A stretch of DNA of 64,000 nucleotides from an uncultured beta proteobacterium (GCA_903859155.1 CAIOLO010000032.1:62001-126000); one strand, 5' to 3'. Positions 35,636 through 45,147 are shown, counted from the first letter of the stretch. Numbers and translations: made by a program. Notes: a model not told the origin generated them from the sequence alone.

Positions 35636-36079
35636 TCACTTGATCACGAATACCGGGATGCTCGAGTATGTCAGGACTTTTTGCGTTTCACTGCCAAGGA
35701 GCATCGCTGAAATCCCCCGCCGTCCGTGCGAGGCCATGACGATCAGGTCGCATGCCCTCTCCTTGGCCACATGAAGAATCCCTTCGTAGGCCGAGGCATT
35801 CAGGACATACTCGGTCTCGGCGCTGACACCGCAGGCCTTTGCGATATCGCCGGCAGCCGACAGCAATTGCCACTCTTCCGCGGCGATCTGCTTTTGAACC
35901 TGGTCTTTGGGCACATAAATGGTCGCCGCCCCTTCCGAATAAATCACCTTGTCCGCCGGCGGCCGGACATGCAGGATGTGGAGCTTGGCACCGAATGCCT
36001 TTGCAAATTGCGCCCCGGTTTTAACCGCTTTTCCAGACAGCTCAGAGCCGTCCGTTGCCACCAGAATATCGTGATACAT
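35636..36079 (-). CDS. Universal stress protein (UspA family)
   Basis: A 147-residue single-domain Usp. Nucleotide-binding features: VATDGSELS at the start and ASHGRRGISAMLLGSETQ near the C-terminus, which fits the G2xG9xG(S/T) ATP-binding form. AGGAG lies six bases before the ATG. The gene is divergent from the 75-residue ORF at 36238 and shares with it a gap holding an FNR/ANR-like box, so low-oxygen induction is plausible. Confidence 0.93.
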   Translation of the reverse strand: MYHDILVATDGSELSGKAVKTGAQFAKAFGAKLHILHVRPPADKVIYSEGAATIYVPKDQVQKQIAAEEWQLLSAAGDIAKACGVSAETEYVLNASAYEGILHVAKERACDLIVMASHGRRGISAMLLGSETQKVLTYSSIPVFVIK

Positions 36080-36166
36080 GAGAACTCCTAGAGGAAACTG
36101 AAACGTTTTAGTCTAGCAGACAAATAGTGACGGCAAGCGGCGAATGCCGCCAAGGTGCACCCGCTG

Positions 36167-36208
36167 TTGATCCAAGTCAACGGTCCCTGCCGCCGCTGGC
36201 CGTAGGAT
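36167..36208 (+). promoter_or_regulatory. FNR/ANR-type box with class II promoter for the 75-residue ORF
   Basis: TTGATCCAAGTCAA (36167-36180) matches the FNR/ANR consensus TTGAT-N4-ATCAA at 9 of 10 defined positions. A -10-like TAGGAT lies at 36203-36208, placing transcription start near 36215, which is 41.5 bp from the box centre, the classical spacing for FNR activation. For the leftward stress-protein gene the box centre is 94 bp before the ATG. Confidence 0.7.
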
Positions 36209-36237
36209 AGTCTTGGAAAAATTTTCTGGAGGTGGCA

Positions 36238-36465
36238 ATGTTCACTCTGGAGATCGGACAGGTACTGGAGTTCATCGAGCCGGCACATACCGAAGAAGGG
36301 GCGGCAATCGCGAAGGGCACGCGCGTGCGCGTGGGCTTCATCATGCCGGAATTGCTCGAATCGAATGTCACGCTGGTGGTTCTGGACGAGAAATCGCCGC
36401 AAACGCTGACGGTACCCAAGCATATCGTCACGCTGCATTGTAAGCCGGTGCACAAAGACCGCTGA
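36238..36465 (+). CDS. Small protein of unknown function, likely anaerobically induced
   Basis: A 75-residue soluble protein, beta-rich by appearance (MFTLEIGQVLEF, VRVGFIMPELLESN, LTVPKHIVTLHCK). One Cys-His pair near the end; no membrane segment, no known domain recognised. GGAGG lies five bases before ATG 36238; the GTG at 36232 overlaps that site. The FNR-type promoter and divergent usp gene suggest a role in low-oxygen physiology. Confidence 0.75.
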   Translation: MFTLEIGQVLEFIEPAHTEEGAAIAKGTRVRVGFIMPELLESNVTLVVLDEKSPQTLTVPKHIVTLHCKPVHKDR

Positions 36466-36703
36466 TGGCCTCCTGATTCTGAGGGCCGGCTGCAGTCCTT
36501 CGCGTTCGGCGGAGCGGCAAGCCCGGGTAATGAGCGCCGCGCGAACCGCGGAGGCCATGAATCCCCTAGTGCGTGGCTGTCATCTCGTTTTCCCAATTGA
36601 TATCAGCGCTCCTCCAGTTGGCGGGCGTTTCAATCGATTAGGTTGGGACGACAATCTGCGACGTGCTGCTGCTCCTCAAGGGACCAGAACGCCGGAATAT
36701 AAA

Positions 36704-37645
36704 TCAGAACGGCAGCGCCACCCCGAGTTTTCTCTCCAGTGCGCGCTCGTATATCAAGGCACCGGCCGCCGCGTCCTCCAGCGCGATGCCCTGTGATTCG
36801 AACAGGGTGATCTCGTCCTCCGAGCGGCGGCCTTTCATCATGCCGGCCACGATGGGCGCCAGCTCATAGACCTTCTCCCAGGCCAGGGTGCCGCGATCGA
36901 CCGACCAGCACAGATCACCGCACTCGATCTTCGCGCCCTCGACATCGTCCGTGGCGATCATGCCCGCGCGGGTGACCGTGGTTTCATCGAGTTCCCGGTT
37001 GGTGCGCGTGTTGCCGCCGGCAGCGTTGATATGCGTGCCTGGCTCGATCAGCTTGCCGTCGAACAAGGGCAGCTGCGTATTGGTGATGGTGACGATGATG
37101 TCGCGGCCCTTGACCGCCTCCTCCGGCGTCTCGACCGGCCTGACTTCCAGCCCGATCATCTTGCTCATCTTTTCGGCAAAGGCCTTGCGCTTTTGCGCGT
37201 CGCGTCCGTAGACATGCACGGAGCTGAGCTTGCGCACCTGCGCGATGGCGGTGATCTGCGTCTCGGCCTGGTGTCCGGTGCCGAAACAACCAAGCCGCGA
37301 GGCGTCGGGCCGGGCCATGTATTTGGTGGCAAGGCCCGAGGCGGCACCGGTGCGGATCTGTCCGAGGTTGCCCGAGCGGATGAAGGCGACGATACCCTGC
37401 CCCGCCTTGTAAAGCACGACATCCTGTCCCTTGCCGGCACCGTAGGCCTTGTAGGCGAGGTAGCCTTTGCGGTCCATGGCGCCGAACATCATCATGAAGC
37501 GGCGGCCCTGGAAGGGAACACGGCGCCGCGGCTGATTGGCGGCAAACCCTTCGGCTTTCTCCTTGAAGGCCTCTTCGAGAACCCGGATGCAGGAAGGCAT
37601 GTCGAGCAGCCCCGCTACGCTGGTATCGTCCAGAAAAATTGCCAC
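36704..37645 (-). CDS. Ornithine cyclodeaminase / mu-crystallin family protein
   Basis: A 313-residue NAD(P)-binding protein. Family features: RRRVPFQGRRFMMMFGAM, AYKAYGAG (substrate Lys region), GQIRTGAASGLATKYMA and the Rossmann motif GCFGTGHQAETQ. Start is GTG 37645, five bases after AGGAGG. Members act as ornithine cyclodeaminase, alanine dehydrogenase or ketimine reductase; the residues seen do not fix which. It lies downstream of the CoA-transferase genes, same strand, with a 47-bp gap. Confidence 0.88.
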   Translation of the reverse strand: MAIFLDDTSVAGLLDMPSCIRVLEEAFKEKAEGFAANQPRRRVPFQGRRFMMMFGAMDRKGYLAYKAYGAGKGQDVVLYKAGQGIVAFIRSGNLGQIRTGAASGLATKYMARPDASRLGCFGTGHQAETQITAIAQVRKLSSVHVYGRDAQKRKAFAEKMSKMIGLEVRPVETPEEAVKGRDIIVTITNTQLPLFDGKLIEPGTHINAAGGNTRTNRELDETTVTRAGMIATDDVEGAKIECGDLCWSVDRGTLAWEKVYELAPIVAGMMKGRRSEDEITLFESQGIALEDAAAGALIYERALERKLGVALPF

Positions 37646-37692
37646 CTAAACCTCCTGTTGAAATCGAATGGGTCGTCCCGAACCCAGGCGCC

Positions 37693-38343
37693 CTACCTCG
37701 CCTGGGTCAAAAGCTGCAGACCGGTGAGGCTCTGCAACTCCTCCATGGACAGTCCGGGAACCAGATCATAGGCCACCAGGCCGCCCGGCGTGATGTCGAT
37801 GACCGCGAGGTCCGAATACACCCGCTTGACCACGCCGACGCCCGTCAGCGGATAGGTGCAGCGCGGCACGATCTTGGATTCGCCCTTGCGCGTGAGCAGT
37901 TCCATCATCACCCAGATATTCTTCGCGCCGACCGCGAGGTCCATGGCGCCGCCGACCGCGGGAATGGCCTCGGGTTCCCCGGTGCTCCAGTTGGCGATGT
38001 CGCCGCTGGCCGATACCTGGAAAGCGCCCAGCACGCAGATATCCAGATGTCCGCCGCGAATCATCGCGAATGAATCGGCATGATGAAAGAAGGCCCCGCC
38101 GGGCAACAGCGTTACCGGCTGCTTTCCGGCATTGAGCAGATCGGTATCGACATCCCCGGGCGCCGGCGCCGGACCCATGCCCAGGATGCCGTTTTCGCTG
38201 TGCAGGAAGATCTCGCGACCCGCGGGAAGGTGGTCGGCAACCAGTGTGGGCAGACCGATGCCAAGGTTGACGTAGGCGCCATCGTGAATATCGCTGGCGA
38301 GGCGTTGCGCCAGTTCCTCCCGGCTGCGTTTGGCGTAGCTCAT
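37693..38343 (-). CDS. 3-oxoacid CoA-transferase subunit B
   Basis: A 216-residue beta subunit. The active-site Glu that forms the acyl-CoA thioester is in HSENGILGMGP; the N-terminus VNLGIGLPT is the usual glycine loop. The start ATG (38341-38343) overlaps the TGA of subunit A (ATGA), giving coupled translation. With subunit A it transfers CoA between succinyl-CoA and a 3-oxoacid such as acetoacetate or 3-oxoadipate (ScoB/PcaJ type); the sequence alone does not separate these. Confidence 0.92.
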   Translation of the reverse strand: MSYAKRSREELAQRLASDIHDGAYVNLGIGLPTLVADHLPAGREIFLHSENGILGMGPAPAPGDVDTDLLNAGKQPVTLLPGGAFFHHADSFAMIRGGHLDICVLGAFQVSASGDIANWSTGEPEAIPAVGGAMDLAVGAKNIWVMMELLTRKGESKIVPRCTYPLTGVGVVKRVYSDLAVIDITPGGLVAYDLVPGLSMEELQSLTGLQLLTQAR

Positions 38344-39038
38344 TTGCGCCCCGCTGTAACCACGGCCGTCGGGGCGACTGCCACCCTGACCACCCGTTCG
38401 ACGAATATTCCCGGGGTGATGATCGCCTCGGGATCGAGCTCGCCCAGTTCCACGATGCGGTTCACCTGTGCGATGGTGCACTTGGCGGCCATCGCCATGA
38501 CCGGACCGAAATTGCGCGCGGTCTTTCGATACACCAGATTCCCCCAGCGGTCGGCCGCCTCCGCCTTGATCAGCGCGTAATCGGCGTGCAACGGGAATTC
38601 GAGCACAAAATCACGGCCGTTGATCTGACGCGTCTCCTTGCCCCTGGCCAGTTCGGTGCCGAATGCCGTGGGCGTGTAGAAAGCGCCGATGCCGGCACCG
38701 GCGGCGCGGATGCGTTCAACCAGCGTGCCCTGCGGGACCAGTTCCAGCTCCAGCTTGCCGGACCGATACAGGTTGTCGAAGACCTGCGAATCGACATTGC
38801 GCGGGAACGAGCAGATGATTTTTCGCACCCGCCCGGTTGCTAGGAGCGCGGCAACGCCGCGTTCCCCCTGGCCGGCGTTGTTGTTGACGACCACCAGGTC
38901 CTTCGCGCCCTGCGCTATCAGGGCGTCGACCAGATCATTGGGCAATCCGGCCTCGCCGAAACCGCCCACCATGATGGTGGCCCCGTCGGGCACTCCCGCG
39001 AGCGCAGCCTCCAGAGAACTGCGGGTCTTGTCGATCAT
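38340..39038 (-). CDS. 3-oxoacid CoA-transferase subunit A
   Basis: A 232-residue alpha subunit. MVGGFGEAGLPNDLVDAL, NNNAGQGERGVAALL and FPRNVDSQVF are family blocks, together with KTARNFGPVMAMAAK. Start at ATG 39038 (MIDKTRSSLEAAL); the in-frame codon at 39071 would add an unlikely Cys/Gly-rich leader. Overlaps subunit B by 4 bases. The expected role is activation of 3-oxoadipate or acetoacetate for thiolysis; no thiolase gene is in the window. Confidence 0.92.
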   Translation of the reverse strand: MIDKTRSSLEAALAGVPDGATIMVGGFGEAGLPNDLVDALIAQGAKDLVVVNNNAGQGERGVAALLATGRVRKIICSFPRNVDSQVFDNLYRSGKLELELVPQGTLVERIRAAGAGIGAFYTPTAFGTELARGKETRQINGRDFVLEFPLHADYALIKAEAADRWGNLVYRKTARNFGPVMAMAAKCTIAQVNRIVELGELDPEAIITPGIFVERVVRVAVAPTAVVTAGRK

Positions 39039-39071
39039 GCCCGGCTCGCCCCCGCATGGGGTTGTGCACAA

Positions 39072-39190
39072 CGCAATGCGGCGCGGACACCAGCGGCAAT
39101 ATTTAGTTCAATTCTCATACTTTATATAAATTTATTTGTTACTTGGCGTATGTTTTTTAAAAATTTCAATTCTAATTTGGGTCTACCATA
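39072..39190. promoter_or_regulatory. AT-rich promoter region upstream of the CoA-transferase operon
   Basis: This 119-bp gap is much richer in A/T than its surroundings (39105-39180 especially) and contains TATATAAA-like stretches readable on the minus strand. It probably carries the CoA-transferase promoter; I cannot fix -35/-10 boxes with confidence. Confidence 0.4.
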
Positions 39191-39739
39191 CTATTGAAGC
39201 CGCAGGAAATGTTCGCGGTAATACTTCAATTCCTCGATGGATTCATAGATATCGGCCAGCGCTTCATGCTTGCCATGCTTGGTCAGGCCCTTGGCGAGTT
39301 CCGGGCGCCAGCGCTTGGCCAACTCCTTCAGTGTTGAAACGTCGAGATTGCGGTAGTGAAACCATGTCTCAAGCTTGGGCAGCCAGCGGGCCATGAAGCG
39401 CCGGTCCTGGCAGATGGAATTCCCGCACATCGGGGAGGTGCCCGTCGGCACGTACTGCACCAGAAAATCGAGCATGATCTGCTGGGCGGACAGTTCGTCC
39501 AGCGTTGAACGCTTGACCTTTTCGATCAGGCCGCTGCGTCCATGGGTGCCCTTGTTCCATGCGTCCATCGCGTCCAGGGCCGCGTCGGACTGGTGCACCA
39601 CCAGCACCGGCGCCTCGGCAACCACCTGCAGCGCAGAATCGGTGACGACAAACGCGATCTCGATGACCCGGTCGGTGTCGGGATTGAGACCGGTCATTTC
39701 CATATCGACCCAAACCAGGTTGTTCTGATCCTGCGGCAT
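39191..39739 (-). CDS. orn: Oligoribonuclease
   Basis: A 182-residue DEDDh 3'-5' exoribonuclease that degrades 2-5 nt RNA and pGpG from c-di-GMP turnover. First catalytic pair in WVDMEMTGL (Asp12, Glu14), later [10 protein letters not shown] and the terminal His-Asp region KHEALADI. Start ATG 39739 gives the family-typical N-terminus; the frame continues upstream without family similarity. Divergent from the M48 gene, 117 bp apart. Relevant to the two GGDEF proteins in the window. Confidence 0.95.
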   Translation of the reverse strand: MPQDQNNLVWVDMEMTGLNPDTDRVIEIAFVVTDSALQVVAEAPVLVVHQSDAALDAMDAWNKGTHGRSGLIEKVKRSTLDELSAQQIMLDFLVQYVPTGTSPMCGNSICQDRRFMARWLPKLETWFHYRNLDVSTLKELAKRWRPELAKGLTKHGKHEALADIYESIEELKYYREHFLRLQ

Positions 39740-39856
39740 GCGGCGCTGACCTGTGAGGTGTGTAAAATCGAATTGTCGCACAACGCTTGAGGGCAAAATG
39801 GCGGCGTGGGGGCGCGCATCGCAAAATGCTTTGCATCCCCGCACCGCTCCGATCAT

Positions 39857-41113
39857 ATGTTGATGCATCCTTTCACTATCGCGTTTCTCGCCTCACTGGC
39901 GCTGGCCACGGGCGTCAAGCTGTGGCTGGCCGCGCGCCATGTGCGCCACGTCTCGGGCAACCGCGAATTGCTGCCCGCGGAATTCGCCGCAAGCATCACC
40001 CTCGCCGCCCACCGCAAGGCGGCCGATTACACCGTGGCCAAGACCCGCCTTTCCATGATCGAGGCCGCGCTCGGGGCCCTGATGGTTCTTGTGTTCACGC
40101 TGGGTGGCGGCCTGGAGGCAATCAGTGCGGGCTGGACAGGGGCATTCGAGTCCGGCGGCTACGCCCATGGCATCGCCCTGATCTTGTCGATCGTCGTCAT
40201 CGGCTCGGTCGTGGACCTGCCTTTCGGCATTTACCGCACCTTTGTGATCGAACAGCGCTTCGGCTTCAATCGCATGACCGCAAGACTTTTCGTCGCCGAC
40301 CTGGCCAAGCACACCGTGGTGGGTGCTGCGATCGGCATTCCGCTGCTGTTTTGCGTACTCTGGCTGATGGCCCGCATGGGCGTGAACTGGTGGTGGTACG
40401 TCTGGCTGGCCTGGGCGGCATTCAACCTGCTTTTGTTGACGCTATACCCGACGCTGATTGCGCCGTTGTTCAACAAATTCAATCCGCTCGAGGATTCCAG
40501 CCTGCGCGAACGCATCGAAAACCTGCTGAAGAAATGCGGATTCCGCGCCCAGGGGCTGTTTGTGATGGACAGCTCGAAGCGCTCCAGCCACGGCAACGCC
40601 TACTTCACCGGCTTTGGCCGCGCCAAGCGCATCGTCCTGTTCGACACGCTGATACAGCGCTTGTCCCCTGCCGAGATCGAGGCGGTGCTCGCGCATGAAC
40701 TGGGCCATTTCTCGCACAGCCACGTCTGGAAACGCATCGTGGTGCTGTTTCTGTCGAGCCTCGCCCTGCTATGGCTGCTGGGCCAGTTGATCGGACTTGA
40801 CTGGTTCTACACATCACTGGGCGTGCAGACAAAGAGCATGGCCATGGCGTTGATGCTGTTCTTCATGGCGCTGCCGTCGTTTGCCTTCCTGCTGCAACCG
40901 CTCACCAGCTATTTTTCCCGCAGGCAGGAGTTCGAAGCCGATGCCTATGCCGCGTTGCACTCGCAAGCCGGGGACCTGGTTCAGGCCCTGGTCAAGCTGT
41001 ACCGGGACAACGCCGCCACGCTCACGCCGGACCCGGTGCATTCGGCGTTTTACGACTCGCATCCGCCTGCCATGACGCGCATCGCACGCCTGCACGCAGC
41101 CCCTGCTGCATGA
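39857..41113 (+). CDS. M48 family metalloprotease (CAAX protease 1 / Ste24-like)
   Basis: A 418-residue integral-membrane zinc protease. Zinc motif [11 protein letters not shown], third ligand Glu in [10 protein letters not shown]. Five or more transmembrane segments, including [19 protein letters not shown] and [17 protein letters not shown]. Starts at 39857 or 39863 are both possible; neither has a good ribosome site. The family clears damaged membrane proteins. The rsgA gene follows after 33 bp. Confidence 0.93.
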   Translation: MLMHPFTIAFLASLALATGVKLWLAARHVRHVSGNRELLPAEFAASITLAAHRKAADYTVAKTRLSMIEAALGALMVLVFTLGGGLEAISAGWTGAFESGGYAHGIALILSIVVIGSVVDLPFGIYRTFVIEQRFGFNRMTARLFVADLAKHTVVGAAIGIPLLFCVLWLMARMGVNWWWYVWLAWAAFNLLLLTLYPTLIAPLFNKFNPLEDSSLRERIENLLKKCGFRAQGLFVMDSSKRSSHGNAYFTGFGRAKRIVLFDTLIQRLSPAEIEAVLAHELGHFSHSHVWKRIVVLFLSSLALLWLLGQLIGLDWFYTSLGVQTKSMAMALMLFFMALPSFAFLLQPLTSYFSRRQEFEADAYAALHSQAGDLVQALVKLYRDNAATLTPDPVHSAFYDSHPPAMTRIARLHAAPAA

Positions 41114-41146
41114 AAAACTCAGGCGCGGTCGGGGTCGAGGAACTTC

Positions 41147-42019
41147 TTGACTAGGCAGGAAGGCGAAGTGGTCGCCGCCCATGGCCGCAACTACATGGTT
41201 GAAACCGCCGCGGGTGAACTGCTGCACTGCGTGACGCGCGGCAAGAACTCAGCCATCGCCTGCGGCGATCGCGTCACCACCGTACCCTCGAGCGCCGGCG
41301 AAGCCGTCATCGACAGCGTGCACCCGAGGGACACCCTTTTCATGCGTGCCGCGGCGCATCGCGTGAAACTGATTGCGGCCAATGTCACTCAGCTCGCGCT
41401 GATCGTGGCCACCGAACCGAGTTTCAGCGACGAACTGGTGATGCGGGCGATCGCGGCGGCAGAGCATGCATCGCTGAAGATCGTCATCGTGCTCAACAAG
41501 GCCGACATTGCCGGCGAGCTCGAACAGGCGCGCGCGCGACTGGCCTGTTTCGTCAATGCCGGCTACCGCGTGATCGAGATTTCCGCGCTGGGCGATATCG
41601 CCCCGCTCGCAGCCCTGCTCCATGGCGAGAAAACCGTGCTGGCGGGCCAGTCGGGCATGGGCAAGTCCACCATCATCAATGCCCTGTGCCCCGGCGAAAA
41701 CGTGGCAACCCGCTCGATCTCGCATTTTCTCGCCTCGGGCCGGCACACCACCAGCGCGTCAAGCCTGTACCGCCTCGATCCGCAAAGCTCGATCATCGAT
41801 TCACCCGGCATGCAGGAGTTCGGCCTGGCTCACCTGGATCGCGCGGCCATCGAAGCGTCAATGCCGGAGTTTCGCCCTTACCAGGACCAGTGCCGCTTTC
41901 AGGATTGCCGGCATGGCCCCGAGCCGGGTTGCGCTTTGCGCCAGGCGCTTGCGGAAGGGCACATCGACGCGCGCCGCTTCGAACTGTTTCACCGCATCGC
42001 GGGAAGCGCGGTCCGATGA
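41147..42019 (+). CDS. rsgA: Ribosome small subunit-dependent GTPase A
   Basis: A 290-residue circularly permuted GTPase of 30S maturation. OB fold at the N-terminus, then NKAD (G4), GQSGMGKST (G1; usually GxSGVGKS), DSPGMQEF (G3) and the C-terminal zinc knuckle CRFQDCRHGPEPGC. A TTG start at 41147 follows GAGGAAC. Tandem with the M48 gene. Confidence 0.95.
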   Translation: MTRQEGEVVAAHGRNYMVETAAGELLHCVTRGKNSAIACGDRVTTVPSSAGEAVIDSVHPRDTLFMRAAAHRVKLIAANVTQLALIVATEPSFSDELVMRAIAAAEHASLKIVIVLNKADIAGELEQARARLACFVNAGYRVIEISALGDIAPLAALLHGEKTVLAGQSGMGKSTIINALCPGENVATRSISHFLASGRHTTSASSLYRLDPQSSIIDSPGMQEFGLAHLDRAAIEASMPEFRPYQDQCRFQDCRHGPEPGCALRQALAEGHIDARRFELFHRIAGSAVR

Positions 42020-42080
42020 CAACGTTATTCAGCTTGAGGGGAATATCCCGGGCGACGCGGCCTTCCTGCCCGTTATTTGC

Positions 42081-43004
42081 CTAACGCAATACGCTGGCAA
42101 TCCCGAGCAGGAACAACATGCAAAGCCACAGCACCAGGGTCCTCCACACCAGTCCCACGGTGCTGTCCAGGTGGGCCAGATCCGGTTCGTCACCCAAACC
42201 CAGTTCGGGTCGCTCCACGACGATGCCGTCGCAAACGTAGGGATTGCCCAGGCGCACGCCGAGCGCTCCGGCCCCTGCGGCGACGACGATGCGGGTGGAA
42301 CGATCTTCCCGGCGCCCGGCCTGGGTGCGCCAGCAGTAAAGAGCGTCCTCGAAGTCACCGACAATGGCGAAGGTCAGCGCCGTCAGGCGGCCGGGAATCC
42401 AGTCGATCACCGCGAATGCGCGGGAGGAAAAGCTGCCGAACACGCTCAGGTCCGGCGACTGCGTCCTTCCCCAGCGCTGCTCCAGGTAGTAACTCAGCCG
42501 GTACAGCACCGCGCCGGTGGGCCCGGGCAGCAGAACAAACCAGAAGATAACCGAGAACACATTGCGATAGGAAGCCTCCAGCGCCTGCTCCACGCTCAGC
42601 CTGATGACATCCTCGGTCGAGAACTCAGCGCAGCTGTGACCTCGCCAGGCGGCAAGCAACTCGCGCGCCGCGGGAAGATCGTCCCGCTTCAATGCCAGCT
42701 GGATGTCGGTGAAATGGTGACTGAACTGGCGGAATCCCATCGTGACATACAGTGCCGCCACGTTGAACGCCAGGCCGAGAAGCGGGTTGATATGCCAGAA
42801 CATCGCGTAGACGAGCCAGGCACCCAGCACCAATGGCAGCACCGCGACCATCCAGGCAATAACGCCGTGATGATTTTCCCCGGCATTGAATTGATGCTCA
42901 AAATAGCCCGCATACTGCGAGACCGCGGTATACAGATACCGGCGGTCTGATAAGGGGCGCCACTGCTCAAGCAGCAATGCGGCGATCAGGGAGATGAGTG
43001 ACAT
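42081..43004 (-). CDS. CobD/CbiB family membrane protein
   Basis: A 307-residue protein with several hydrophobic stretches (for example VAVLPLVLGAWLVYAMFWHINPLL and LVLWLCMLFLLGIASVL). It contains the CobD/CbiB-type blocks SVEQALEASYRNVFSVIFWF, GPTGAVLYRLSYYL and WIPGRLTALTFAI. True CbiB makes adenosylcobinamide phosphate, but no other cobalamin gene is here and this shorter betaproteobacterial type may have another role. Start ATG 43004 with only a weak AAAG upstream. Confidence 0.85.
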   Translation of the reverse strand: MSLISLIAALLLEQWRPLSDRRYLYTAVSQYAGYFEHQFNAGENHHGVIAWMVAVLPLVLGAWLVYAMFWHINPLLGLAFNVAALYVTMGFRQFSHHFTDIQLALKRDDLPAARELLAAWRGHSCAEFSTEDVIRLSVEQALEASYRNVFSVIFWFVLLPGPTGAVLYRLSYYLEQRWGRTQSPDLSVFGSFSSRAFAVIDWIPGRLTALTFAIVGDFEDALYCWRTQAGRREDRSTRIVVAAGAGALGVRLGNPYVCDGIVVERPELGLGDEPDLAHLDSTVGLVWRTLVLWLCMLFLLGIASVLR

Positions 43005-43115
43005 TTCATGCTTTAATTTCCCGGCGACGATACCATAAAGGGGAATCGCCATGACCGGCAACGAAGCGCTGACGATCGCACCCCGGTTCGGAACTCGGCA
43101 CTCGCCGGGCATGCG

Positions 43116-43775
43116 TCAATCCGGGATTTGTTCGGCGTTTCCCTGGGACTGATCCAGCAGGTAGAAATACAACTGCCGCAACATGGCCGCGGTCGCCCCC
43201 CAGATGTACTGCTCGCCATAGGGAACGGCATCGAATTCCCGGCGGCGCCCCTCGCGCGTCATGCTGTCCCTGCGGTAATTGGCCGGATCGAGCAGGAATG
43301 GCAGAGGCACCTCGAATATACTCGCGACCTCAAATTCGTCCAGGCGCAAATCGAAGGGCGGGCGCACCAGTCCCACTACCGGCGTGATCCGATAACCTGT
43401 GCCGGTCGAATGCTCCCAAAGGCTGCCCAGAATCTCGACGTGGCGGGGATGCAATCCGATTTCCTCCTCGGTTTCACGCAAGGCAGTCGCAATCGGCGAG
43501 GTATCGCCCGGCTCGGTTCCGCCGCCGGGAAAACTGATCTGCCCGGCATGCGCCTGAAGGTGCTCCGTTCTGCGCGTAAACAACACGGTCAGGCCCTGCT
43601 CGCGTTCGATCACCGGAATCAGGACCGAGGCGGGGCGCAGTGTTGCGTCCTCGGGTATCTCCTCCCGGCTTTGGCCGGTGAGCGCTCCTCTCCGCCGCCC
43701 GGTGAATCTTTGTCGCAACCAGGTCGTATCGGGATTCAGTATGGGGGAAGACGGCATTCGGGAATTGTTCGGCAT
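43116..43775 (-). CDS. NUDIX hydrolase, probable CoA pyrophosphatase
   Basis: A 219-residue protein with the Nudix box GGGTEPGD...ALRETEEEIGL and, just before it, the CoA-pyrophosphatase signature RRTEHLQAHAGQISFPGG. It cleaves CoA and acyl-CoA to phosphopantetheine and ADP. It begins 6 bp after the end of the pip gene and runs in the same direction. Confidence 0.92.
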   Translation of the reverse strand: MPNNSRMPSSPILNPDTTWLRQRFTGRRRGALTGQSREEIPEDATLRPASVLIPVIEREQGLTVLFTRRTEHLQAHAGQISFPGGGTEPGDTSPIATALRETEEEIGLHPRHVEILGSLWEHSTGTGYRITPVVGLVRPPFDLRLDEFEVASIFEVPLPFLLDPANYRRDSMTREGRRREFDAVPYGEQYIWGATAAMLRQLYFYLLDQSQGNAEQIPD

Positions 43776-43781
43776 GAGTCG

Positions 43782-44810
43782 TCAGCCAAACCCCCCGGTG
43801 CGTTTGAAGCTTTCGGTGGCATCCACCAGCGCCGCGAGAATTCCGGGTTCCCAGACAGAATGTCCGGCATCGGGGATGATCCGGTAGGTCGCCTGCGGCC
43901 AGGCCCGCGCAAGTTCATGCGCGGTAACCAGGGGGCAAACCATGTCATAGCGGCCCTGCACGATGATGCCGGGAATGTCCGCCAGCCGTCCGGTATTCTC
44001 TATCAGTGAGTTTTCCGGAAGGAAAATGTCGTTGATGAAGTAATGTGCTTCGATGCGCGCAAGGCCCAGCGCCACGACATCCCCGGAGAAATAGGCCACC
44101 GTGTCTGAACTTGGCAGCAGCGTGGAACAGGAACCTTCATAGATGCTCCAGGCTCTCGCCGCGGGCATGTGCACGGCCGGATCCGGATCAATCAGGCGTC
44201 GGTGGTAGTTTTTTGCCAGATCGCCTCGCTCCTCGACGGGCAGCAATCCGGCAAGCCTTTCCCAGGACTCCGGATAAATGCTCCTCAAGCCATACAGGAA
44301 CCAGTCAATTTCGCTTTTTCTGCACAGAAATATTCCACGCAGCACCAGTCCAAGGCAGCGGCCCGGATGGGTCTCGGCATAGGCCAGCGCGAGCGTGCTT
44401 CCCCAGGAGCCGCCAAATACCAGCCAGCGGTCAATCTTCAGGTGCTCCCGCAGGGTCTCCAGGTCGGCGATGAGGTGCGGCGTGGTGTTGTCGCGCAATT
44501 CACCCAGCGGCTTCGAGCGGCCCGCTCCGCGCTGGTCGTAGACGACAATCCGGTAGGCCTCGGGATCAAAAAAGCGGCGGTGCGCAGCCGTGCTGCCTGC
44601 GCCCGGCCCCCCATGAAGAAACACCACCGGAATGCCGCGCGGATTGCCGCACTCCTCCCAATACATGTGATGAACCGCATCGAGTTTGAGCATCGCAGAT
44701 GCCCGCGGCTCGATCTCCGGAAACAGCCCCCGGCGCACGCTGCTCACGAGTGTCCGCCTGACGCGCAGGTCCGCCGGCGATTGCGCGCACCGGTGATCAA
44801 TTGACGGCAA
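43782..44810 (-). CDS. pip: Proline iminopeptidase
   Basis: An S33-family alpha/beta hydrolase that removes N-terminal proline. HGGPGAG (oxyanion), GGSWGS (nucleophile Ser), GRYDMVCP (Asp) and DAGHS (His) are all present, and the N-terminal LFPEIEP block is typical. The 342-residue frame opens with TTG 44810; a GTG about 21 codons later would give a more usual length, so the start is uncertain. phaM ends 8 bp upstream. Confidence 0.9.
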   Translation of the reverse strand: MPSIDHRCAQSPADLRVRRTLVSSVRRGLFPEIEPRASAMLKLDAVHHMYWEECGNPRGIPVVFLHGGPGAGSTAAHRRFFDPEAYRIVVYDQRGAGRSKPLGELRDNTTPHLIADLETLREHLKIDRWLVFGGSWGSTLALAYAETHPGRCLGLVLRGIFLCRKSEIDWFLYGLRSIYPESWERLAGLLPVEERGDLAKNYHRRLIDPDPAVHMPAARAWSIYEGSCSTLLPSSDTVAYFSGDVVALGLARIEAHYFINDIFLPENSLIENTGRLADIPGIIVQGRYDMVCPLVTAHELARAWPQATYRIIPDAGHSVWEPGILAALVDATESFKRTGGFG

Positions 44811-44817
44811 GGCATCT

Positions 44818-45147
44818 TCATTTGTCCCTGCCCGAATCCTTGCCTTGAATCACGTTCCACCAGGCCTCGACCATCGGGTTCGCCGCGCCGGCATCGGGCG
44901 GTTTCGCAGCCAGTCCCTGCTGTATCGCTGACAGCGTGGCCTTCTGCATTTCCAGCCCTTGAATATTGATCTGCAGCATCGACAGGTTCATCTTGAGCCA
45001 GTTTTCGACGGACTTCAGATCGGCGATCCGCTTCTCCACTTCACCGAGGTCCAGCGTCGGCGTCACCAGGCCGGCGATGGGAACGCCCATCGGACCCCAC
45101 AGGGATTTGAGAAATTGCAGCGGATCCTGGTTGGGAGGTTGATTCAT
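44818..45147 (-). CDS. phaM: PhaM-type polyhydroxyalkanoate granule protein
   Basis: A 109-residue protein matching the PhaM N-terminal part: DPLQFLKSLWGPMGVPIAG, PTLDLGEVEKRIADLKSVENWLKMN and LQINIQGLEMQKATL. In Ralstonia-type PhaM a C-terminal Lys/Ala/Pro-rich tail binds the nucleoid and the first part activates PHA synthase. Here the protein stops at KDSGRDK without that tail. ATG 45147 has GGGGAG six bases before it. Confidence 0.85.
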   Translation of the reverse strand: MNQPPNQDPLQFLKSLWGPMGVPIAGLVTPTLDLGEVEKRIADLKSVENWLKMNLSMLQINIQGLEMQKATLSAIQQGLAAKPPDAGAANPMVEAWWNVIQGKDSGRDK

